Assembly: GCA_023444705.1 (NCBI GenBank)
Contig: JAEXMB010000106.1
Location: 1-10,423 of the forward strand
Length of the DNA stretch: 10,423 bases
Reading direction: 5' to 3'
Source of the DNA: Pseudomonadota bacterium
GTDB lineage: Bacteria; Pseudomonadota; Alphaproteobacteria; Micavibrionales; UBA2020
Within the stretch, counting starts at the first letter, position 1. Each line of letters begins with the position of its first letter. The position numbers and the translations under genes are program-made. The notes under the pieces were generated by a model. That model ran no database searches and was not told the DNA's origin. It saw nothing but the letters and a program-made list of their open reading frames with translations. Of the stretch, positions 1-5,855 are shown piece after piece.

Positions 1-489
1 CACGACTGTGCTGACGCTGCCGACGCGATGGCCAAAGCCAAGGCGATGGGCGTTCACCCCGACCCGCACGCCGCCTGGGGCCAGATTGTCGAAGCTGTTT
101 TCGCGGAAAAGGTCGAAGACACGCTGATCCAGCCGATGATCGTCATCGACGTGCCCAAAGACGTTATGCCGCTGGCGAAAACGCATCCGGCCAACGCGCG
201 CCTGACCGAAAGCTTCGAGGTTTATATCAACGGCTGGGAAATCGGCCCGTCATTCAGCGAGCTGAACGATCCGTTTGACCAGCGCGAGCGCTTCATGAAG
301 CAGGTCGAAGCGCGCGAGAAGGGCAACGACGAAGCGATGCACCTTGACGAGGATTTCCTCGAGGCGCTCGAATACGGCATGCCCCCCACGGGCGGGCTTG
401 GCATTGGCATCGACCGGCTGGTTATGCTGCTGACCAACAGCCAGAGTATTCGCGACGTTATCGCCTTCCCGACGTTGCGTCACAAGTAA
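1..489 (+). CDS. lysS: Lysyl-tRNA synthetase, class II, C-terminal part (5' end outside window)
   Basis: The reading frame is open from base 1 and stops with TAA at 487-489, so this is the last 162 codons of a longer gene (family length about 500 residues). The enzyme charges tRNA-Lys with lysine in the cytoplasm using ATP. The sequence shows the end of the class II catalytic domain. IGPSFSELNDP matches the IGNGFSELND segment of E. coli LysS. EALEYGMPPTGGLGIGIDRL followed by VMLLTNS is class II motif 3, with the ATP-binding arginine in GIDR. The protein ends SIRDVIAFPTLR, the usual LysRS terminus, plus HK. Motifs 1 and 2 and the anticodon-binding OB fold must lie upstream. AspRS and AsnRS share motif 3, but the SIRDVI.FP ending and the GFSELND-like block are LysRS-specific. 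The stop lies 12 bp from the stop of the convergent hydrolase gene, with no obvious terminator between them. Confidence 0.95.
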   Translation, partial: HDCADAADAMAKAKAMGVHPDPHAAWGQIVEAVFAEKVEDTLIQPMIVIDVPKDVMPLAKTHPANARLTESFEVYINGWEIGPSFSELNDPFDQRERFMKQVEAREKGNDEAMHLDEDFLEALEYGMPPTGGLGIGIDRLVMLLTNSQSIRDVIAFPTLRHK

Positions 490-501
490 GCGCGCATAGC
501 C

Positions 502-1464
502 TTATTCAATCACGATGGTCTGCCCGTTTTTGGGCGCGATGAAGGTGTGCCTGTCTACGCCTGCCTGCACCAGTGCATCCGCCAGATCTTTTTCCGGCTG
601 ATCGATGGCTTCGTCGGTCAATTGAAACGTGCCGAAATGCATGCCAATGCTCTGGCGCGCCTGAAGGTCAAGATGTGCCTGCACCGCGTCTGATGGGTTC
701 ATGTGTTGCATTTTCATGAACCAGCGCGGCTCATAGGCGCCAATCGGCAGCAGGGCAGCATCAACCGCGCCATAGCGCGCGAAAACATCGCTGAAATGTC
801 CGTTATATCCCGTATCGCCGGCGAAATAGATCTGCCTGCGCGTGCCGTCGCGCAAAATCAGGCGCAACAAAAACGCGCCCCACAGGCGGCGGTTGCGGTC
901 ATGCAGGCCGCGCGCTGACCAGTGCTGGGCGGGCAGGGTGACGATTTCAAGCTGCGGGGCGATGACGTAGGTTTCGTTCCAGCCACATTCCTGCACGCGC
1001 CCGTCGCGTTGTGCGGGCACAGGCAATAGATCTGCATTGCGCAACGGCGTCAGATAGCGCGGTGCATGGGCATGTTCGATGGTGTCAAGGCTGGCGCGCT
1101 CCAGATGGTCGTAATGCGCATGACTGACCAATACAAGGTCGATGGGGGGCAGCGCGTCGATGGCGATGCCTGCCGCGCGGTGGCGCTTTGGCCCGCTGAA
1201 GCGAAACGGGCTGACGCGTTGCGAGAACACGGGGTCGGTCAGGATGTTCAGCCCCGCCGCCTGGATCAGCAGCGTGACGTGGTTGATCATGGTGATGCGC
1301 ATTGTGGCGTCATCCACGCGTGGCGCAATGCCGGGGACGGCATTGTCGTCGATGAAATCCGGCCAGCTGGCGCGCGGGGATGTCAGCCGCCATTTCAGCA
1401 CGTCGAACAGCGTTTTCTTCGCGTCGGTCGACGGATCGGCATTGCGAAAACGGGGTGCGCGCAT
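502..1464 (-). CDS. Metallo-beta-lactamase-fold hydrolase, NAPE-PLD/RomA-like
   Basis: A 320-residue protein with a complete set of metal ligands for the metallo-beta-lactamase fold: HAHYDH at about residues 115-120, His181 in PAQHWSAR, Asp217 in GDTGY, and His276 in GMHFGTF. The blocks PAQHWS, GDTGYNG, AYEPRWFM, HMNPSDAVQ and MHFGTFQLTDE are those of the N-acyl-phosphatidylethanolamine phospholipase D-like branch (also annotated RomA or Lactamase_B_2), so a zinc phosphodiesterase or lipid hydrolase is the family expectation. The true substrate is unknown. No signal peptide is visible, so it is probably cytoplasmic or a peripheral inner-membrane protein. Start choice: two in-frame ATGs lie at 1470 and 1464. 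The Shine-Dalgarno sequence AAGGA (1476-1472) is only 1 nt from the first but 7 nt from the second, which favours 1464. The gene is convergent with lysS and divergent from the three-gene array. Confidence 0.9.
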   Translation of the reverse strand: MRAPRFRNADPSTDAKKTLFDVLKWRLTSPRASWPDFIDDNAVPGIAPRVDDATMRITMINHVTLLIQAAGLNILTDPVFSQRVSPFRFSGPKRHRAAGIAIDALPPIDLVLVSHAHYDHLERASLDTIEHAHAPRYLTPLRNADLLPVPAQRDGRVQECGWNETYVIAPQLEIVTLPAQHWSARGLHDRNRRLWGAFLLRLILRDGTRRQIYFAGDTGYNGHFSDVFARYGAVDAALLPIGAYEPRWFMKMQHMNPSDAVQAHLDLQARQSIGMHFGTFQLTDEAIDQPEKDLADALVQAGVDRHTFIAPKNGQTIVIE

Positions 1465-1574
1465 GGGCATGTCCTTGGCGGAAGGGTGAGTAGTATGACT
1501 GACATAGAAGACAAGCGGTGCAAAGACAAGGGCAGGTAATAGTTAAAGCTTTGATTTTTAAAGGTAATATTAGA

Positions 1575-1602
1575 TTGACTTATGGCAACATCAATTTATC
1601 AT
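1575..1602 (+). promoter_or_regulatory. Candidate sigma70 promoter of the three-gene array
   Basis: TTGACT at 1575-1580 and TATCAT at 1597-1602 are separated by 16 bp. Each matches the consensus at 5 of 6 positions. They lie in the AT-rich part (about 1540-1620) of the gap between the divergent hydrolase gene and the array. Transcription would start near 1609, giving a leader of about 38 nt before the ATG at 1647. The Shine-Dalgarno sequence of the first gene is weak (CAGGTC at 1631-1636, 10 nt from the ATG). No clear operator was found. The rest of the gap (1471-1574) holds nothing I can name. The call rests on consensus match and position only. Confidence 0.45.
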
Positions 1603-1646
1603 AACGTGTCATTCTTTCATTTCGAATCTGCAGGTCAGCAACGGCC

Positions 1647-2786
1647 ATGTACGACTATATGTTCTATGGTGCCTCGATGTTTCCATCCAACGGCAATCAC
1701 CTTGTTCGCGCGGTCAATAAGGGCCGCATGACCGCGATCGAGGCTGTCGACAAGCTGATCGACGGCGACCATGCCAAGGCCCTTGGCAAGCTGATGGCCA
1801 TGCATGACAAGTTCAACGCCGATACGCGCAAGCAGGCATTCGACAAGGTCATCACCGCGCGCAAGCTCGACTGCTTTGTGGCGATGTACGAAAACGACGC
1901 CTATTCTAAGGGATTGAACACGGCGCGCCAGCGCCTGCTGATGCAACTGTTCGAGGCGGGCTGGCAGGAAGCGCTGGAGAAAACCTTTACCAACTGGTCG
2001 CGCAACAGCGTTGCCGATGTCTTTAAATTCGTGACGCTGGATCTGCCCGACGACCTGCGCCGCCGTACCATCGGGCGCGACGTAAGCGTTGCGGAAGAAC
2101 ACTTGCTCGACCATGCATCCAGGCAGGATTTGGCATGGATGCCCTATTTCCTTGATTTTGTCGAACCTTCGCCCAACGCCAACAAACTGGGGCAGCTGGC
2201 TGTCAATGTGTTGCAGGGCAATGCCGGAGATGCCGATGTCACCAAGGCGTTTGATCTGTTGCTGTCGCGCGGCATGAACGTCAACTACGACAACGGCGCC
2301 GTCATGGCGGCGGCTTTGGCCAAAGGGCGCATCGACCTTGCACAACAGCTCGTCGAGGCAGGATTTGAAGCCGCGCTGTGCAGCGCAACAGTGTACGAGC
2401 GCCTGTGTGCCAGCGGTGCGCCGCGCGCGGGCATTGATTTCATCAAGCAATTTACAGGCACAGCACCTGCCGATGCCCCCGCAACACAGGACGGCTTTAC
2501 GCGCAGCGACGATTACAGCGTGTCATGCGTACAGGCACTGCCGGGCGGGGGGCAGTTGACCATGATGTTCAATTTTGCCACCGCACAGCAGATCGTCATC
2601 GCGCAAATGGGCGAGCAGATGGCGGCACCCGCTGTCGTACCCTTCAGCCACATCGAAAACCGCCATTTGCTGGAAAAAGCCGCTACCGCTTTTGTCGCCG
2701 GCGGTGGCGACGCCGAACTAGCCAGCGCATCGGCGGCGACGACGCGCAAATCCCCGCTGGCCAAGCCGCACGCGGCGGGAGGTTAG
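1647..2786 (+). CDS. Unrecognised protein, paralogue 1 of the tandem array (helical region, ankyrin-like hairpin, FNF/QQI module)
   Basis: A 379-residue protein with no family I recognise, no signal peptide and no membrane segment, so probably cytoplasmic. Residues 1-200 look mostly helical and resemble an alpha-solenoid (for example 57-82 align with 59-84 of paralogue 2). Residues 207-241 resemble one ankyrin repeat: GMNVNYDNGAVM, then a second helix ending LVEAGF. After a linker, residues 298-354 form the conserved C-terminal module: LPGGGQLTMMFNF (298-310), QQIVIAQ (314-320), AAPAVVPFSHI (326-336), and a helix ending AFVAGGGD. The tail is LAKPHAAGG. Paralogues 2 and 3 follow with gaps of +2 and -1 bp, so the three are one operon. 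The ATG at 1647 is the first good start, though its Shine-Dalgarno sequence is weak; ATGs at 1659 and 1677 are alternatives. Seen: the paralogy and layout. Inferred: a binding or scaffolding role rather than catalysis, because no conserved catalytic pattern is apparent. Confidence 0.88.
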   Translation: MYDYMFYGASMFPSNGNHLVRAVNKGRMTAIEAVDKLIDGDHAKALGKLMAMHDKFNADTRKQAFDKVITARKLDCFVAMYENDAYSKGLNTARQRLLMQLFEAGWQEALEKTFTNWSRNSVADVFKFVTLDLPDDLRRRTIGRDVSVAEEHLLDHASRQDLAWMPYFLDFVEPSPNANKLGQLAVNVLQGNAGDADVTKAFDLLLSRGMNVNYDNGAVMAAALAKGRIDLAQQLVEAGFEAALCSATVYERLCASGAPRAGIDFIKQFTGTAPADAPATQDGFTRSDDYSVSCVQALPGGGQLTMMFNFATAQQIVIAQMGEQMAAPAVVPFSHIENRHLLEKAATAFVAGGGDAELASASAATTRKSPLAKPHAAGG

Positions 2787-2791
2787 ACATG
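2777..2791 (+). promoter_or_regulatory. Shine-Dalgarno and start of paralogue 2, inside the end of paralogue 1
   Basis: GGGAGG at 2777-2782 lies within the last Gly-Gly codons of paralogue 1. That gene stops with TAG at 2784-2786, and the ATG of paralogue 2 is at 2789-2791, 6 nt after the Shine-Dalgarno sequence. The same frame stays open upstream to an ATG at 2525, but this site fixes the start at 2789. The arrangement is typical of translational coupling. Confidence 0.8.
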
Positions 2792-3970
2792 GGATGGTTT
2801 GGTCCCAATAAACAGGCAATCGCGCGCTGGCCAGATCTGACGCCCGAAGACGCGACACTGTGCTGGAAAGTCGCCAAATGCCCGTCAAGCGAGGAATTCA
2901 AGCACATCAACATCGCGATCGAGCAAAAGCGCTACGACGCGCTGGCCGAAATGTGCAAGCTGTCGGTCAACAACTATGCCCTGCGTCAGTTGCTGGTCAA
3001 GGCTTACCGCGCCAACGACCTGCGCGCGCTTGAACTTCTGGCGTCATGCAAATCCGCGCGCATCCTGCACAAGGATTCGCAAAGCGTGATGTTTGACAAC
3101 ATCGTGCAGGGCTCGCCCCAGTGGGGCGAAGGGTTCAGGATTTTCGTGCCGCTGTTCTCGTCCATATCGGCCAACAAGCTGGTCGACGCTATCGCCGATT
3201 ACGACGATGCGGCCACGCGCCGCGACCTGATGGCCGTATTGTTTGCCGCGCGTGGCGAAGACACTGCGCGCATCATCACGCGTACGCTGTCGCACCACAC
3301 CGCTCTGTTCGATACCGCGCTTGTCACCATGCCGGTTGATGCCGAAACGCCGTCGGTGCTGGCGGTGGCGGGGCTGGCGTTGCTGGAGGGCAAGAAGATA
3401 CGCTCTGCACATGCGCTTGATGCGCTGATCGAACACGGCATGAACGTCAATCATGACCGCGGCGCGCTGCTGATCGCAGCCCTTAAAACCAACCGCCTGG
3501 CCGAGGCACAGAAACTGATCGACGCAGGCTTTAACCTGCCGTTGCTAGGCCACGGCGTGCTGGAAGCCGTCTATAGCCAGAGCGGCCAGCCCGAAGCCGT
3601 CGCCTTTATCGAGGCGCGCGTGGGCAAGATGCCCGCCCGCACCACGCCTGCGGCATTGGCGGAGGACGGCGGTTTTGTGCTGATGGCGCCCGATACGGTG
3701 GCGCGCAGCCTGCCCATGCCCGGCGGCGGCAGCTTGACCGTGATGTTCAATTTTACCCTGCGCCAGCAAATCGTGGTGGCGCAGCAGGCTGGCGCGCAGG
3801 TGGCGGCATCGGCACCCACCGTCATTCCCTTTGACGCCCTTGGCGCGCCGGATGCGCTGCATGCCGCGGCCGACGCACTGCAAAAGCTTGGCGGCGACGC
3901 CGCACTGGCCGATGCGGCGCAGCGCCCGCAACGCCGCCTGATCAGCGCCAAGCCGGCGGGAGGTGCCTGA
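2789..3970 (+). CDS. Unrecognised protein, paralogue 2 of the tandem array
   Basis: A 393-residue protein, probably cytoplasmic, with the same layout as its neighbours. The N-terminal helical region (about 1-200) has a block at 59-84 that aligns with 57-82 of paralogue 1 and 59-85 of paralogue 3. The ankyrin-like hairpin spans 216-250 (HGMNVNHDRGALL, then LIDAGFNL). The C-terminal module is at 308-371: LPMPGGGSLTVMFNF (308-322), QQIVVAQ (326-332), PTVIPFDAL (343-351), and a helix ending KLGGDAAL. The module is about six residues longer than in the others because of a Met-Pro insertion after LP, extra residues before PTVIPF and a few in the final helix. The tail ISAKPAGGA parallels LAKPHAAGG of paralogue 1. 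The ATG at 2789 is chosen because GGGAGG lies 6 nt upstream and an upstream start would overlap paralogue 1 by about 260 bp. Its TGA shares the final A with the ATG of paralogue 3. No known family is recognised. Confidence 0.88.
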   Translation: MGWFGPNKQAIARWPDLTPEDATLCWKVAKCPSSEEFKHINIAIEQKRYDALAEMCKLSVNNYALRQLLVKAYRANDLRALELLASCKSARILHKDSQSVMFDNIVQGSPQWGEGFRIFVPLFSSISANKLVDAIADYDDAATRRDLMAVLFAARGEDTARIITRTLSHHTALFDTALVTMPVDAETPSVLAVAGLALLEGKKIRSAHALDALIEHGMNVNHDRGALLIAALKTNRLAEAQKLIDAGFNLPLLGHGVLEAVYSQSGQPEAVAFIEARVGKMPARTTPAALAEDGGFVLMAPDTVARSLPMPGGGSLTVMFNFTLRQQIVVAQQAGAQVAASAPTVIPFDALGAPDALHAAADALQKLGGDAALADAAQRPQRRLISAKPAGGA

Positions 3971-3972
3971 TG
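3958..3972 (+). promoter_or_regulatory. Shine-Dalgarno and overlapping start of paralogue 3 (TGATG)
   Basis: GGGAGG at 3958-3963 lies within the Ala-Gly-Gly codons at the end of paralogue 2, 6 nt before the ATG at 3970-3972. The TGA stop of paralogue 2 (3968-3970) overlaps that ATG by one base. This nearly copies the junction between paralogues 1 and 2 and points to coupled translation by reinitiation. Confidence 0.8.
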
Positions 3973-4986
3973 TTTGGCAACAAGCAACTGCCCCCCCATT
4001 GCGAAGATCTGCAGCCCGCGCAAGTCAGGCTGGTGCGTAAAATCATCAATTGCGAATACAACTACAAAGCGCGCGCCTATGCCCAGACGGCGCTCGATAA
4101 AAACTGGGGCGGCGTATTCGTCGCCATCGCCAAAAATCCGCGCTATCCCTATTCCGAATACAAACAGACGTTTTTCGAGCGCATGCTGCAATCGGGTGAT
4201 CCTGCACTGGCGCTGGCGGTGCTTCCGCATTTGAACGGCCTGAAGGAAAGCCACCATGCCAGCCTGATCGCGATGGCCATGCGCGCGGATGGCCTTGTCG
4301 TCAGGCAGGGCATCCTGTCCATGCCGATTGCGCCCAACCTGCGCGCGGCGGCAGCCCTGTGCCTGATATGGGGCGAAGAGAGCGAGCAAAAGGGCGTCAC
4401 GCCGTGGCTGTTCAAGTTGCTGGAGGCACCGACCAACCTGCATTACGACGGCGGGCTGTTGCTCAAGCGCGCCCTGCATGCCGAACGCTTTGACGTCGCG
4501 GATGCTTTGGTGCGTCTGGGCTTTGACCTTGCCGTCTATGCCGACGACATCAAGGCCTATCTGGTGGAGCAAAAATCCCCCCATGCGGCGCGCCTGTGGC
4601 TCGACAAGCATGCGCAGGCACCGGCGGCGGCAGTGCCTGCCCCGCAGGTTCTGGTACAGGACGGGCAGGGCTATCTGCGTAGCGGCGATTGCGCCAGCCG
4701 TGTGGACCAGCTTCCCGATGGGGGCAGCCTGACCACCGTCTTCAATTTTGCCACCTGCCAGCAGATCCTTATCGCGCATGTGGCGGGACAGACGGCGGCA
4801 CCTGCCGTCACGCCGTTCAGTCAGATCGAAGGCAGCGTTGCCCTGTCCGACGCCGCTGCCGCCTTCGTCAGGCAAGGTGGTGCGCCCGAGCGGGTCTATG
4901 GCGTCACCATGACAGCCGCGCGTCCGGCGTTGCTTGAAAAACCCGCGCGGCTGATCGGCAAAGCCCCGTCTTCCGACTCACCCTGA
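3970..4986 (+). CDS. Unrecognised protein, paralogue 3 of the tandem array (shortest)
   Basis: A 338-residue protein, probably cytoplasmic, and the most divergent copy. The N-terminal helical region (1-150) has YPYSEYKQ at 59-66 in register with the other copies. The ankyrin-like hairpin at 153-187 is degenerate: APTNLHYDGGLLL replaces GMNVNYDNGA, followed by LVRLGFDL. The C-terminal module at 248-304 is well kept: LPDGGSLTTVFNF (248-260), QQILIAH (264-270), AAPAVTPFSQI (276-286), and AAAAFVRQGG. It is closer to paralogue 1 than to paralogue 2 in this module. The tail KAPSSDSP lacks the Ala-Gly-Gly ending of the other two, and no gene is coupled downstream. The next gene starts 248 bp away. 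Losing about 40-55 residues mainly from the N-terminal half makes it shorter but not broken. Function unknown. Confidence 0.88.
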   Translation: MFGNKQLPPHCEDLQPAQVRLVRKIINCEYNYKARAYAQTALDKNWGGVFVAIAKNPRYPYSEYKQTFFERMLQSGDPALALAVLPHLNGLKESHHASLIAMAMRADGLVVRQGILSMPIAPNLRAAAALCLIWGEESEQKGVTPWLFKLLEAPTNLHYDGGLLLKRALHAERFDVADALVRLGFDLAVYADDIKAYLVEQKSPHAARLWLDKHAQAPAAAVPAPQVLVQDGQGYLRSGDCASRVDQLPDGGSLTTVFNFATCQQILIAHVAGQTAAPAVTPFSQIEGSVALSDAAAAFVRQGGAPERVYGVTMTAARPALLEKPARLIGKAPSSDSP

Positions 4987-5234
4987 ACAGCGTCCGATTC
5001 CCTGCAAATATTGGCTTTTAAGAATATCGCCAGCAGCGGAATGGTGCATTATTGAAAATAAAACACCCTGTAATATCAAGGTTGAAATGTGAGATTATGA
5101 ATAATGTCGGTTATGCTAGACCCACCCATCCATGCGTGGTACCCATTTTGAAGTTTCCACAGAGAAGACATAATCATCGCCCACCGCTGGCGACCACGAT
5201 CAGTGGCCGCGATGATCACGAGAGGTGAAAGACA
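4987..5234 (+). other. Intergenic region between the array and the bactofilin gene, with weak structural signals
   Basis: A 248-bp AT-richer gap with no gene. Near its left end a small interrupted hairpin (5043-5067) pairs GGTG with CACC and TTATT with AATAA around a GAA loop. No T-run follows, so it is a poor terminator. TTGAAA (5052-5057) and TATCAA (5074-5079), 16 bp apart, form a possible but unconvincing promoter. Close to the bactofilin start, two mutually exclusive hairpins can form (see the leader entry at 5174-5215). Confidence 0.35.
5174..5215 (+). promoter_or_regulatory. Potential leader stem-loops upstream of the bactofilin gene
   Basis: GCGACCAC (5190-5197) and GTGGCCGC (5203-5210) can form an 8-bp stem with one mismatch and a GATCA loop. 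Alternatively TCATCGC (5174-5180) can pair exactly with GCGATGA (5209-5215). The two folds share bases 5209-5210, so they exclude each other. The Shine-Dalgarno sequence GAGGTG (5222-5227) follows directly. No known riboswitch or leader class is recognised, and chance pairing in GC-rich DNA is possible. Confidence 0.25.
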
Positions 5235-5834
5235 ATGACGCCGGTAACACCCAAGAAGACGTTCCGCAGTGATATCCCCGTCCGCCGCGAGGCGGAGGCC
5301 GGCATGTCCGCGTCTGCCTATCCCTCGCATGCGCATGAAGAATCCCGCCGTCTGGTCGTTGGCCCCGGCATCCACCTGCAGGGCAATGTGTCGTCCTGCG
5401 CGCATCTGGTGGTCGAGGGCCGCATTGATGCGACCCTGCTGACCGCACAACGCATGGATATCCTGCTGGGCGGCCAGTTTACCGGTGTTGCCGACGTGCA
5501 GGAGGCCGTGATCTCCGGCCGCGTGGATGGAACCCTGACCGTGCATGGCCGTTTGTTGCTGCGCCCGGGCGCGCGCGTCACGGGCGAGCTGCGCTATGGC
5601 AGCCTGCAGATCGAGGCAGGCGCCCAGCTCCACGGCTCCCTGACCCCCATCAGCGCGCTGCGCGAAGCCGCCGCTGCCCAGCCCGAACCTGCCGCCATTG
5701 CGGCCCCGGGCGTGAGCAACGTTGAAATCCTTTTTGCCGAGCCGCCGCGCGTTGTCGCTGCCCCCTCGGCCGCGGACGACGAAGACGTCGTCGCCAAGCG
5801 CGAAGCGCCAGGCAGCTTCCGCCGCTATCGTTGA
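5235..5834 (+). CDS. Bactofilin (polymer-forming cytoskeletal protein)
   Basis: A 199-residue protein with the bactofilin layout: a polar, probably disordered N-terminus (1-37), a central beta-helical domain (about 39-140), and an Ala/Pro-rich C-terminal tail. The core shows the short repeating strands of the family: VVGPGIHLQGNVS, LVVEGRIDATL, DILLGGQFTG, AVISGRVDGTL, LLRPGARVTGEL and IEAGAQLHGSL, with glycines at the turns. Bactofilins assemble without nucleotide into filaments at the inner membrane and recruit cell-wall or stalk enzymes. This copy has no membrane segment, as is usual. The ATG at 5235 follows GAGGTG with a 7-nt spacer, which favours it over the in-frame ATG at 5304. The next gene, a putative lipoprotein, starts 21 bp downstream and is probably cotranscribed. 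Confidence 0.92.
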   Translation: MTPVTPKKTFRSDIPVRREAEAGMSASAYPSHAHEESRRLVVGPGIHLQGNVSSCAHLVVEGRIDATLLTAQRMDILLGGQFTGVADVQEAVISGRVDGTLTVHGRLLLRPGARVTGELRYGSLQIEAGAQLHGSLTPISALREAAAAQPEPAAIAAPGVSNVEILFAEPPRVVAAPSAADDEDVVAKREAPGSFRRYR

Positions 5835-5855
5835 AACAACCGAAAGCTTTTATGC

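Larger units (their letters stand above)
1647..4986 (+). repeat. Tandem array of three full-length paralogous genes
   Basis: Three adjacent genes encode proteins of 379, 393 and 338 residues that align along most of their length. The C-terminal modules lie at 2538-2708, 3710-3901 and 4711-4881. At DNA level only short exact stretches survive. TTCAATTTTGCCACC occurs at 2568-2582 and 4741-4755, and its first nine bases at 3746-3754. GGCATGAACGTCAA occurs at 2271-2284 and 3437-3450. The duplication is therefore old, and the copies have been held under protein-level selection. Confidence 0.85.

Noticed and set aside
1635..2450. 271-codon minus-strand frame opposite paralogue 1
   Set aside because: Paralogue 1 is supported by homology to its neighbours. 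The antisense frame has no motif or Shine-Dalgarno sequence.
2525..2788. Upstream extension of paralogue 2 to the ATG at 2525
   Set aside because: It would overlap the conserved module of paralogue 1 in another frame. The Shine-Dalgarno at 2777-2782 fixes the start at 2789.
3571..4875. Long open frame (434 codons) on the minus strand across paralogues 2 and 3
   Set aside because: It lies antisense to two well-supported paralogous genes, has a low-complexity Arg/Gln/His/Gly composition typical of GC-rich shadow frames, and shows no motif.
1647..4986. Array read as tandem immunity genes or a toxin-antitoxin or defence module
   Set aside because: No toxin, nuclease, ATPase, recombinase or mobile element is found in the window, and flanking genes are housekeeping. 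It stays a possibility but nothing here supports it.
5043..5067. Interrupted hairpin as terminator of the array
   Set aside because: The stem is only 4 plus 5 bp with an internal loop and no T-run follows, so it is not a convincing intrinsic terminator.
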